Of a stretch of DNA of 32,400 nt, positions 24,558 through 32,011 are shown one piece after another. The notes beneath the pieces are model-generated. The model did no database searches. It saw only the letters and a list, made by a program, of their open reading frames with translations, and was not told the DNA's origin. The stretch spans positions 1-32,400 of the forward strand of contig JAFXYD010000006.1 of assembly GCA_017541995.1 (NCBI GenBank), read 5' to 3'. The stretch's first letter is position 1. Each line of letters starts with the position of its first letter. Source of the DNA: Oscillospiraceae bacterium. GTDB taxonomy: Bacteria; Bacillota; Clostridia; Oscillospirales; Oscillospiraceae. The position numbers were made by a program, and so were the translations under genes.

Positions 24558-25753
24558 AAATCGGCGTCTACGGAGGCAGCTTCAATCCCCCTCACACGGG
24601 GCACGCCCTGGCCGCGGCGGAGCTGATCCGGAAGCTGGAGCTGGACAAGCTTCTGATTATACCGGCCGCCGACCCGCCCCACAAGCAGCTGGCGGAGGGC
24701 TCTCCCGGCCCCCTGGAGCGGCTGGCCCTGTGCCGGGCCGCCTTCGCCGGGATCCCCGGGGCCGAGCTCTGCGACATGGAGCTGCGCCGGGCAGGGAAGA
24801 GCTATACCGTGGACACCCTGGCCCAGCTGCGGGAGCAGTACCCCGAAGATGAGCTGATCCTGGTGATGGGGACGGATATGTTCCTGAGCTTCTCCCAGTG
24901 GTATCAGCCGGAGCGCATCGCCCGGCTGGCAAGCCTGGCGGTGATGCGCCGGGACGAGTCCGCCGGAACCTGGGAGAAGGTCCGCTCCCAGGCCGAGGCG
25001 TACCGCGAGAATCTGGGGGCCCGGGTGACGGAGGTGGAAAACCGCTGCGTGGAGATCTCCTCCACCACGGTCCGCCGCATGCTGGCCTTCGGCGCGCCCT
25101 GCTGCCTGGCCCCGGAGGCGGAGACCATGATCCTCCGGAACGGCTGGTATCAGACCGGCGGCAGCCTCCGCGGCCTGCCCTATGAGAGCCTGCGGGAGCG
25201 GGCCCTGGCCCTCCACGACGAGAAACGCCGGGCCCACGTCCTGGGCACCGCCGAGACCGCCGAGGGGCTGGCCCGCCGCTGGGGCGAGGACCCCGACGCC
25301 GCCCGCCGGGCCGGGATCCTGCATGACATCACCAAGGCCCTGGGGCCAAAGGAACAGTTGCATATTTGCGAAAAATATGCTATGATGCTGACAGATATGC
25401 AGCGGGCCAACCCCAAGCTGCTCCACGCCAAGACCGGGGCTGTGGTCGCCCGGGAGGTCTTCGGAGAGTCCCCGGCGGTCTTCGACGCCATCTGGTGGCA
25501 CACCACAGGCCGGGCCGGGATGACGACCCTGGAAAAGATCCTCTACATCGCGGACTACATGGAGCCCAACCGGGACTTCCCCGGGGTGGAGCGGCTGCGC
25601 GCGCTGGTGGAGGAGGATCTGGACGCCGCCGTCTACGCCGGGCTGGAGCAATCCGTGGGCCATCTGCGCAGCCTCAAGCGGGAAATCGACCCGGATTCCC
25701 TGAAGGCCTGGAATTACTATGGAAAATCTACCGAGAGGAGACTTGAACCGTGA
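24554..25753 (+). CDS. nadD: Fused nicotinate-nucleotide adenylyltransferase / YqeK HD phosphohydrolase
   Basis: 399 residues in one frame. NadD (about 1-200) makes nicotinic acid adenine dinucleotide; its motif GGSFNPPHTGH is at 7-17 and EISSTTVRRML lies near its end. From about 203 the sequence is YqeK-like: His228 (HVLGTAETAEGL), the HD pair His257-Asp258 (AGILHDITK), WWHTTGRAGMTTLEKILYIADYMEP. YqeK proteins hydrolyse diadenosine tetraphosphate symmetrically. In Bacillus these are adjacent separate genes; here they are one polypeptide. The ATG shares bases with the yhbY stop. A longer open frame to the left runs over rdgB and yhbY and is not part of the gene. Confidence 0.96.
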   Translation: MKIGVYGGSFNPPHTGHALAAAELIRKLELDKLLIIPAADPPHKQLAEGSPGPLERLALCRAAFAGIPGAELCDMELRRAGKSYTVDTLAQLREQYPEDELILVMGTDMFLSFSQWYQPERIARLASLAVMRRDESAGTWEKVRSQAEAYRENLGARVTEVENRCVEISSTTVRRMLAFGAPCCLAPEAETMILRNGWYQTGGSLRGLPYESLRERALALHDEKRRAHVLGTAETAEGLARRWGEDPDAARRAGILHDITKALGPKEQLHICEKYAMMLTDMQRANPKLLHAKTGAVVAREVFGESPAVFDAIWWHTTGRAGMTTLEKILYIADYMEPNRDFPGVERLRALVEEDLDAAVYAGLEQSVGHLRSLKREIDPDSLKAWNYYGKSTERRLEP

Positions 25754-26526
25754 ATCTCTTTGGATATAAACTCTACGCTCCCGAGGGGGAGCAGACCGCG
25801 CCGGAGCAGGAGGAGCTGGTCCTGGACATCGAGGGCCTGGCCGCCAAGCCCGAGCCGGAGCAGGATCTGACCATCAAGACCGACACATCGGAGCTTCCCG
25901 CCCCGGCGGAGCTGGCGGAGATCGCCACGGAGCAGAGCCCCGAGGAACACGACAGCGCCGCCGAGCTGGCGGAGATCGCGACGGAGCAGAGCCTCGAGGA
26001 ACAGGACAGCGCCGCCGAGGTGGCGGAGCTGATGCAGCAGATGCTGGCCGAGACCAAGGAGGCCCGGCAGGCCGAGGCCGCCCAGGAAGCGGCCCCCAGC
26101 CTAGAGCTCCCCGACCCGGAGCCCCAGCCGGAGCCTCAGCCGGAGCAGCTGGCCTCCGTCTCCTATGAGTCCGTGGCGAAGGCCGTGGAGAGCGCCCAGA
26201 AGGAGCCCACCGGCCGCTTCAGTCGGGACGCCATCGACGACGAGACCCTGCTCTCCGAGCTCTACGCCCTCATCGGCGGCCCCTCCAAGGCCGAAAGCCC
26301 GGCCCCGGAGGCCGTCAAGCCCGCCCCCGCCCCCCAGAAGCCCGCGGCCCGCATCACCCCGGAGACCCTCCAGGCCCTGCCCGAGGAGCCCGAGGAGCTG
26401 GCGGAGGAGGACTCCTTTGGCAATCCCGGCTGGCTCAAGGGCGTCTTCATCTTGCTGATCTCCCTGGTGCTCAGCGCCATGACCTGCTACGCCGTGGCCT
26501 CGGACGTGATCGGGAAGATCTTCTGA
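25750..26526 (+). CDS. Acidic repeat-bearing protein with C-terminal membrane helix
   Basis: 258 residues, not recognised. The GTG start overlaps the nadD-yqeK stop and has AGGAG 10 bases upstream. Residues 1-220 are Glu/Ala/Pro-rich and probably disordered, with two 18-residue tandem repeats (ELAEIATEQS..) at about 54-89. A transmembrane helix (WLKGVFILLISLVLSAMTCYAVA) ends only eight residues before the stop. In many clostridia this operon position holds an LCP-family cell-wall protein with a cytoplasmic tail and a single helix. The layout here resembles such a tail and helix with the outer domain gone, and the stop lies directly before a repeat. That origin is inference; it may equally be a genuine tail-anchored protein. 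Confidence 0.7.
   Translation: MNLFGYKLYAPEGEQTAPEQEELVLDIEGLAAKPEPEQDLTIKTDTSELPAPAELAEIATEQSPEEHDSAAELAEIATEQSLEEQDSAAEVAELMQQMLAETKEARQAEAAQEAAPSLELPDPEPQPEPQPEQLASVSYESVAKAVESAQKEPTGRFSRDAIDDETLLSELYALIGGPSKAESPAPEAVKPAPAPQKPAARITPETLQALPEEPEELAEEDSFGNPGWLKGVFILLISLVLSAMTCYAVASDVIGKIF
25909..26016 (+). repeat. 54-bp in-frame tandem repeat, two copies
   Basis: Copies at 25909-25962 and 25963-26016 differ at 3 of 54 positions; a partial third copy (GAGGTGGCGGAGCTG) follows. The high identity suggests a recent duplication or slippage. Confidence 0.9.
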
Positions 26527-26530
26527 CCCC

Positions 26531-26660
26531 GCCCGTAGCGGCGGTCATCGGCCGCTCTGCGTTCCCCGCTCTGAAAAGGGATCAGGGATCAAGGATCAAG
26601 GATCAGGGTGGGGGAAGGGAACAGGGAAGAAGTGACAGGTGACAAGTGACAGGTGCCAGC
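26531..26660 (+). repeat. GTAG palindrome followed by heptamer arrays
   Basis: A palindrome, GCGGTC-ATC-GGCCGC, follows the preceding stop codon within 15 bases. Then come four 7-bp units (GGGATCA x2, AGGATCA x2; 26578-26605) and, at about 26632-26658, units of the type (A/G)GTGACA. No gene is seen up to rsfS. Confidence 0.8.
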
Positions 26661-26726
26661 CATCCATGCAGCTTGTTTATCTGTAAAGCCGATTGTTTAG
26701 AGATCATTTCACGAATATTTGAAATT

Positions 26727-26790
26727 CATTTTTCAATTCGCAGAATTGAAAAATACCACAATTATTCATTATTCATTATTCATTATTCAT
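26727..26790 (-). repeat. AT-rich hairpin repeat, copy 3
   Basis: Read on the minus strand it has 7-bp units of TGAATAA (four copies, 26762-26789), then AATTGTGGTA and the hairpin TTTTTCAATT-CTGCG-AATTGAAAAA. This matches copy 1 in layout, with a compensated base change in the stem. Confidence 0.75.
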
Positions 26791-26825
26791 TCAAAGATCA
26801 CACCCCCAGACAAGGAGGAAACAAT

Positions 26826-27173
26826 ATGAACACAAAGGAAATCGCCCTGGCGGCGGCCAAGGCCCTGGAGGACAAGAAGGGCGTAGGCGTCAAGCTGCTG
26901 GAGGTTACGGAGGTCACCACCCTGGCAGAGTATTTTCTGATCTGCACCGGCACCTCCAACACCCACGTCAACACCCTCTGCGACGCCGTGGAGGAGGCCG
27001 TGGAGGCCTGCGGCGAGCCCCTGCTGCACCGGGAGGGCCACCGCAGCGGCACCTGGGTCCTGCTGGACTTCGGCAGCCTGGTCTGCCACGTCTTCACCGA
27101 CGAGACCCGGCAGTTCTACGACCTGGAAAGACTTTGGAATGACGCCAAGCCCGTGCCCCTGGAGAGCCTGTAG
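26826..27173 (+). CDS. rsfS: Ribosomal silencing factor RsfS
   Basis: 115 residues. RsfS binds L14 on the 50S subunit and blocks subunit joining when nutrients are low. Seen: KKGVGVKLLEVTEVTTLAEYFLICTGTSNTHV, GHRSGTWVLLDFGSLVCHVFTDETRQFYDLERLW, the family core. AAGGAGG precedes the ATG; an in-frame upstream extension is translated repeat sequence. The TAG stop belongs to a GTAG palindrome element. It lies in the standard yhbY-nadD-yqeK-rsfS order. Confidence 0.96.
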   Translation: MNTKEIALAAAKALEDKKGVGVKLLEVTEVTTLAEYFLICTGTSNTHVNTLCDAVEEAVEACGEPLLHREGHRSGTWVLLDFGSLVCHVFTDETRQFYDLERLWNDAKPVPLESL

Positions 27174-27235
27174 GGGCGGTCATCGGCCGCCCGCCGAACC
27201 CGCGTTTCAACAGTAGGGGCGGTCATCGGCCGCCC
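27170..27235 (+). repeat. Two GTAG palindromes between rsfS and leuS
   Basis: Two copies of GGGCGGTC-ATC-GGCCGCCC, each preceded by GTAG (27170-27192 and 27213-27235). The first GTAG contains the rsfS stop codon. The remaining 32 bases to leuS hold its ribosome binding region; there is no T-box leader. Confidence 0.85.
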
Positions 27236-27267
27236 GCTAAACCTGAAAGAATAGAGGCAAAAAACGG

Positions 27268-29679
27268 ATGAAATACGACTTTGAGCAAATCGAACAAAAG
27301 TGGCAGAAATACTGGATCGAGAACAAGACCTACCGCACCGAGGACGTCAGCGACAAGCCCAAGTTCTACGGGCTGATCGAGTTTCCCTTCCCCTCCGGCA
27401 TGGGCCTCCACGTGGGCCACGCCCGGCCCTACACCGCCATGGACGTCATCGCCCGGAAAAAGCGCATGGAGGGCTATCACGTCCTCTTCCCCATGGGCTA
27501 CGACGCCTTCGGCCTGCCCACGGAGAACTACGCCATCAAGAACCACGTCCATCCCCGTACCGTCACCGAGCGGAACGTGGCGGTTTTCCGTTCCCAGCTC
27601 CAGGAGCTGGGCTACAGCTTCGACTGGGACCGGGAGGTGAACACCACCGACCCCAAGTACTACAAGTGGACCCAGTGGATCTTCCTGCAGATGTTCAAGA
27701 AGGGCCTGGCCTACAAGACCAAGATGCCCGTGAACTGGTGTACCTCCTGCAAGTGCGTCCTGGCCAATGAAGAGGTGGTGGAGGGGGTCTGCGAGCGCTG
27801 CGGCGCGCCCGTGATCCGCAAGGACCGGAGCCAGTGGATGATGAAGATCACCGCCTACGCCGACCGGCTCATCGACGATCTGGAGGAGGTCAACTTCCCC
27901 GAGCGGGTCAAGACCCAGCAGATCAACTGGATCGGCCGGTCCTACGGCGCCCAGGTGAAGTTCGCCACCACCCTGGGCGACGAGATCACCGTCTACACCA
28001 CTCGCCCCGACACCCTCTTCGGCGCCACCTATATGGTGCTCTCCCCCGAGCACGCCCTGGTGGAGAAGTGGGCGGACAAGCTCACCAACCTGGAGGAGGT
28101 CCGGGCCTACCAGAAGGCCGCCGCCTCCAAGTCCGACATGGAGCGCACGGAGCTGAACAAGGACAAGACCGGCGTGAAGCTGGGGGGCGTCATGGGCGTC
28201 AACCCCGTCAACGGCAAGGAAATCCCCATCTTCATCTCCGACTACGTCCTGGCCAGCTACGGCACCGGCGCGATTATGGCCGTCCCGGCCCACGACACCC
28301 GTGACTGGGAGTTCGCCAAAAAGTTCGGCTTGCCCATCGTGGAGGTCATCGCCGGGGGCAACGTGGAGGAGGCCGCCTTCACCGACGTGGCCACCGGGAC
28401 CCTGGTGAACTCCGACTTCCTCAACGGCCTGTCCGTGGCCGAGGCCAAGACCGCCATCATCAACTGGCTGACGGAGAAGGGCCTGGGGGAGGCGAAAAAG
28501 AACTTCAAGCTCCGGGACTGGGTCTTTGCCCGGCAGCGCTACTGGGGCGAGCCCATCCCCATCATCCACTGCCCCAAGTGCGGCATGGTTCCCATGGACG
28601 AGAAGGACCTGCCCCTGCTGCTGCCCGAGGTGGAGAGCTATGAGCTCACCGACGACGGCGAGAGCCCCCTGGCGGCCATCCCCGAGTTCGTGAATACCAC
28701 CTGCCCCTGCTGCGGCGGCCCCGCCAAGCGGGAGACCGACACCATGCCCCAGTGGGCGGGCTCCAACTGGTACTACCTGCGCTATACCGACCCCCACAAC
28801 GACCAGGCCCTGGCCTCCAAGGAGGCCCTGGAGCGCTGGACCCCGGTGGACTGGTACAACGGCGGCATGGAGCACACCACCCTGCACCTGCTCTACTCCC
28901 GCTTCTGGCACAAGTTCCTCTACGACATCGGCGTGGTGCCCACCAAGGAGCCCTACGCCAAGCGCACCTCCCACGGCATGATCCTGGGGGAGGGGGGCAT
29001 CAAGATGTCCAAGTCCCGGGGCAACGTCATCAACCCCAGCGACGTGATCAAGGAATTCGGCGCCGACACCATGCGGACCTATATCATGTTCATCGGAGAC
29101 TTTGAGAAGCCCGCCGCCTGGGCCGCCAACTCCGTCAAGGGCTGCAAGCGCTTCCTGGATAAGATCTGGGCCCTGGCCGAGACCGTGGAGGACGGGGAGA
29201 CGGAATACGCCAAGGTCAACGAAAATCTGATGCACAAGACCATCCGCAAGGTCACGTCCGATATCGACCAGCTCAAGGCCAACACCGCCCTGGCCCAGCT
29301 CATGACCCTGGTGAACCAGCTGGGGGACAAGGGCTGCAACCGGGCGGAGCTGAAGACCCTGCTCCAGCTGGTGAGCCCCTTCGCTCCCCACATCGCGGAG
29401 GAGCTCTGGCAGCTCAAGGGCTTCGAGGGCCTGTGCTCTCTCTCCGCCTGGCCCAAGTACGACGAGGCCAAGTGCAAGGATCAGGAGCTGACCATCGCCA
29501 TCCAGATCAACGGCAAGACCAAGGGCACCATCCAGGCCCCCGCGGATCTGAGCCGGGAGGAGCTGGCGTCCTTCGCCCAGGCCGACGAGTGGGTCCAGAA
29601 GGCCGTCGCCCGCGCCGGCGGCGAAGTCCGCAAAGTCATCGCCGTGCCCAATAAGCTGGTCAATCTGATTGTCAAATAG
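27268..29679 (+). CDS. leuS: Leucyl-tRNA synthetase
   Basis: 803 residues, the usual bacterial size. It charges tRNA-Leu. The class I signature HVGH is at 48-51 and KMSKS at 579-583. The CP1 editing domain lies between (around [19 protein letters not shown] and [11 protein letters not shown]). Two zinc-finger-like knuckles are visible (CTSCKC..CERCG and CPKCG..CPCCGG). The C-terminal end [30 protein letters not shown] is complete. A modest GAGG site precedes the ATG. A stand-alone gene or the end of the rsfS unit; unlike many Firmicutes leuS genes it has no T-box. Confidence 0.98.
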   Translation: MKYDFEQIEQKWQKYWIENKTYRTEDVSDKPKFYGLIEFPFPSGMGLHVGHARPYTAMDVIARKKRMEGYHVLFPMGYDAFGLPTENYAIKNHVHPRTVTERNVAVFRSQLQELGYSFDWDREVNTTDPKYYKWTQWIFLQMFKKGLAYKTKMPVNWCTSCKCVLANEEVVEGVCERCGAPVIRKDRSQWMMKITAYADRLIDDLEEVNFPERVKTQQINWIGRSYGAQVKFATTLGDEITVYTTRPDTLFGATYMVLSPEHALVEKWADKLTNLEEVRAYQKAAASKSDMERTELNKDKTGVKLGGVMGVNPVNGKEIPIFISDYVLASYGTGAIMAVPAHDTRDWEFAKKFGLPIVEVIAGGNVEEAAFTDVATGTLVNSDFLNGLSVAEAKTAIINWLTEKGLGEAKKNFKLRDWVFARQRYWGEPIPIIHCPKCGMVPMDEKDLPLLLPEVESYELTDDGESPLAAIPEFVNTTCPCCGGPAKRETDTMPQWAGSNWYYLRYTDPHNDQALASKEALERWTPVDWYNGGMEHTTLHLLYSRFWHKFLYDIGVVPTKEPYAKRTSHGMILGEGGIKMSKSRGNVINPSDVIKEFGADTMRTYIMFIGDFEKPAAWAANSVKGCKRFLDKIWALAETVEDGETEYAKVNENLMHKTIRKVTSDIDQLKANTALAQLMTLVNQLGDKGCNRAELKTLLQLVSPFAPHIAEELWQLKGFEGLCSLSAWPKYDEAKCKDQELTIAIQINGKTKGTIQAPADLSREELASFAQADEWVQKAVARAGGEVRKVIAVPNKLVNLIVK

Positions 29680-29987
29680 GCAACAGGCAACAGGGAACAG
29701 GCAACAGGCCCGCTCGTAGGGGACGGGTTTCCCGTCCCGCGTTCCCCGCACGGACGAGGCAATAGGCAACAGGCAACAGGCATCAGACCCGCCCGTAGCG
29801 GCGAGCATTGCTCGCCACTGGTACCCCGCTCCGACGAGGCATCAGGCATCAGGCAACAGGCATCAGGCAACAGGCATCAGACCCGCCCGTAGCGGCGATC
29901 ATTGATCGCCACTGGTACCCCGCTCCGACCAGGGAACAGGCAACAGGCAACAGGCAACAGGCAACAGGCCAGGCATCAGGCATCAGA
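29679..29987 (+). repeat. Compound array after leuS: heptamers and GTAG palindromes
   Basis: Heptamer runs begin at the last base of the leuS stop: GGCAACA/GGGAACA (29679-29706, 4 units), 29758-29785 (4 units), 29838-29879 (6 units mixing GGCATCA and GGCAACA) and 29932-29966 (5 units), plus two GGCATCA after that. Between them are the palindromes GGGACGGG-TTT-CCCGTCCC (29720-29738), GGCGAGC-ATT-GCTCGCC (29800-29816) and GGCGATC-ATT-GATCGCC (29894-29910). Confidence 0.9.
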
Positions 29988-30235
29988 CAAACCTCCCCTG
30001 CTTGCAGGGGAGGGGGACCGCCCTCAAGGGCGGTGGAGGGGTCCTTCCGACGACCGAGCCCTTCCATAAATGCCGACCCGGCAACAAGGGGACGGGGGAT
30101 GCGGATTCCTCGCTCCGACGCGCAGCTAGTCCTTTAGGGCGCTCGGAATGACACATCCGCACCCAGCCGTAGCGGCGGCCATTGGCCGCCACACCCTCGC
30201 ACCCGCCCGTAGGGGGCGGCCCCCGGACGCCCCGC
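29988..30235 (+). repeat. Mixed repeat region before the small membrane protein
   Basis: Holds CTCCCCTGC-TTG-CAGGGGAG and ACCGCCC-TCAA-GGGCGGT hairpins in series (about 29994-30042), an interrupted GGATTCC..GGAATGAC dyad (about 30105-30152), and two GTAG palindromes (GGCGGCC-ATT-GGCCGCC at 30174-30190, and a G/C-rich imperfect one at about 30210-30233). No gene is supported. Confidence 0.7.
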
Positions 30236-30296
30236 TCGCGCCCTGCGCACGCTGCCTCGCCCGGCCATACGCTGAACCATAATCGAGGGATACAGA

Positions 30297-30977
30297 TTGA
30301 ACGAAAAGAAACCGACGCCCATACGGACCCGAATTCTCATTGTTCTGCTGTCTTGTTTTGGCGCTCTGCTGATCTGGGCCTTTGCGCTGGGTCCGCTGAT
30401 GGTTTACCTGGTGATCCCGTGCTGCGCCCGGCTGACAGCCTCAAACCGACCCTGGGGAATCTGGCTGCTGCTGGCGCTGCTGGCCGGTCTGCTGGTTTGG
30501 GCTCTTCTGCTGCTGCGGAAAAAGAAACACCGCCTGCTGCTGGTTTTCTGCGCTCTGTTCCTGCTGTTCACAGCCCTGCAGGCTTCCCCTTATCTGGATC
30601 GGGAGATCAAAACCCCCACGCCGGAGCTGGCCGCCGCATATCCATCGGAGGACGCGCAGGACTATGGCGAGGAGATTTATCACAACGCCTTCCTGTTCGG
30701 CGGCTCCATGCGGACAAAGCCCAGCGACAATATGCCTTCTGAGGCACAAGCAAAGCTGAAGGCGCTGATGGAGGACAGCGGCTATACCTGGATCGTCACC
30801 TATGGCCGGGAGCTGACCGGCGTCACCTGGTCCTTTCGGGACCCTTACGTATGGAATTCCATCTTTCCCTGGCGGATCGGTATGACAGCGGAGCATACGC
30901 TGACGACTATCCCGGGTGATCCGAATCTGGTCTATATCTGGCGGATTCCCTTTGCCCCCATCGACAACATCCATTGA
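30297..30977 (+). CDS. Small membrane protein of unknown function
   Basis: 226 residues, not recognised. Three hydrophobic segments: about 13-40 (ILIVLLSCFGALLIWAFALGPLMVYLVI), 52-72 (GIWLLLALLAGLLVWALLLL) and 78-94 (LLLVFCALFLLFTALQA), then a roughly 130-residue soluble, probably extracytoplasmic domain with YGEEIYHNAFLFGG and SGYTWIVTYGRELTGVTWSFRDP. The TTG start has GAGGG 7 bases upstream. It stands alone between repeat regions, and G+C is lower than in the housekeeping block, closer to the accessory genes at the left end. Confidence 0.7.
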   Translation: MNEKKPTPIRTRILIVLLSCFGALLIWAFALGPLMVYLVIPCCARLTASNRPWGIWLLLALLAGLLVWALLLLRKKKHRLLLVFCALFLLFTALQASPYLDREIKTPTPELAAAYPSEDAQDYGEEIYHNAFLFGGSMRTKPSDNMPSEAQAKLKALMEDSGYTWIVTYGRELTGVTWSFRDPYVWNSIFPWRIGMTAEHTLTTIPGDPNLVYIWRIPFAPIDNIH

Positions 30978-31002
30978 ATCCTTTTACGAACAAGCAGAGG
31001 CG

Positions 31003-31082
31003 TAGTGGCCGCTGACCTCAGCGGCCATACCCAGCGATTTCTGCCCATCCCCGATGGCCGCCGGGGTCGGCGGCCACTACGG
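31003..31082. repeat. Two GTAG palindromes in opposite orientations
   Basis: TGGCCGCTGA-CC-TCAGCGGCCA after GTAG (rightward, 31003-31026), and TGGCCGCC-GGGGTC-GGCGGCCA ending in CTAC (leftward, 31055-31080). They lie between two convergent genes, each pointing the same way as its own neighbour. Confidence 0.85.
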
Positions 31083-31152
31083 AACAAGCGACGCTGAACC
31101 GAATTCGATCAACGATGGACGTTTGACTCTGGACCCCAGACTCTGAACCCCG

Positions 31153-31980
31153 TTACCCTTCACCCCTGAACCGGAAATTCTTTCCCGGCTCGGGGGTGAC
31201 GTTTATGAGAAACCTCCCGCAGCGCTCCTTCAGGCGGCCCGCGATGGCCTCGTCCAGGCTGACCAGCTCCGGGAAGCTCCGCTCCGTGGAGAGAATGGTG
31301 GGCAGCTTGCAGCCGTAGCGGTAGTCCAGCAGCTCGAAGGCCAGCCGCAGCTCCCAGTCGGAGATGGGCAGGTCCCGCCGCCCCTTGAAGAGATCGTCCA
31401 CGTAGAGCAGGGGCGCCTCCTTGTACCGCCCCAGCAGCCGGGGGGCCGCCTCGGGCTCGGCGCGCAGCTCCCGCAGGGCGGGGCCCCAGAGCATATACTC
31501 CCCGTCCAGCCGCCGCCGGGACACCGCCTGGACGAAGGCCGCGGTACACAGATGGGTCTTGCCCGCCCCGGACTGGCCGCAGAACACCAGCCAGCTCTCG
31601 TTCTGCGCCTCCAGCCATTCCAGGGCCAGCTCCTTCATGCGGCTTTGCATGGGATTCTCCGTTCGGAAGGCCTCAAAGCTCAGCAGCCGGGCCCGGTCCA
31701 GCATCCCGCAGGCCTTCAGCCGCAGGGCGGTGCGCCGCCGCTCCCGGCAGGCGCAGGGCCGTACCACCATCCGGGGCCCCTCCGGGTCCAGCTCCGCCAC
31801 GAAGCCCTTGTTGCGGCAGAGAGGACAGTCCACCCCGCTGCCGTCCGGCCCCTGGTCCAGGAGATTGTAGCTTTTGGCCTTGTTCTCCAGCAGCCACAGC
31901 GCCGGGTCCCGGACCTGGGCCACCCGAGCCCGCGCCTCCGGCGGAATGGCAAGATCCGAAAAGTGAAATACGTCCATCAT
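31153..31980 (-). CDS. DnaC/IstB-like AAA+ ATP-binding protein
   Basis: 275 residues. An N-terminal part of about 95 residues has zinc-ligand-like cysteines (CPLC and CAC), then an AAA+ ATPase domain: Walker A CGQSGAGKTHL, Walker B LLYVDDLFK, sensor region LPTILSTERS, Arg finger region GRLKERCG. This is the pattern of DnaC/DnaI helicase-loader relatives, including phage and mobile-element versions. I chose the ATG at 31980, following AGAAGGG; the frame stays open for 62 more codons, but that part is translated repeat DNA. No phage or transposase gene is nearby. It could be the cell's DnaI-type loader or a leftover of a mobile element; a helicase-loader role is inferred. Confidence 0.85.
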   Translation of the reverse strand: MMDVFHFSDLAIPPEARARVAQVRDPALWLLENKAKSYNLLDQGPDGSGVDCPLCRNKGFVAELDPEGPRMVVRPCACRERRRTALRLKACGMLDRARLLSFEAFRTENPMQSRMKELALEWLEAQNESWLVFCGQSGAGKTHLCTAAFVQAVSRRRLDGEYMLWGPALRELRAEPEAAPRLLGRYKEAPLLYVDDLFKGRRDLPISDWELRLAFELLDYRYGCKLPTILSTERSFPELVSLDEAIAGRLKERCGRFLINVTPEPGKNFRFRGEG

Positions 31981-32011
31981 GATATCCCTTCTTTCCATTT
32001 TCAATTCGCCC

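Noticed and set aside
27174-27267. T-box leader expected before leuS
   Set aside because: The gap is only 94 bases and is filled by two palindromes; no T-box core motif is present.
27223-29808. Minus-strand frame of 861 codons opposite leuS
   Set aside because: Antisense artefact with Gly/Val/His-rich low-complexity translation.
29679-29987. Second CRISPR-like or iteron (origin) array
   Set aside because: The 7-bp units are variable and interrupted by hairpins; no replication initiator gene or DnaA boxes are adjacent.
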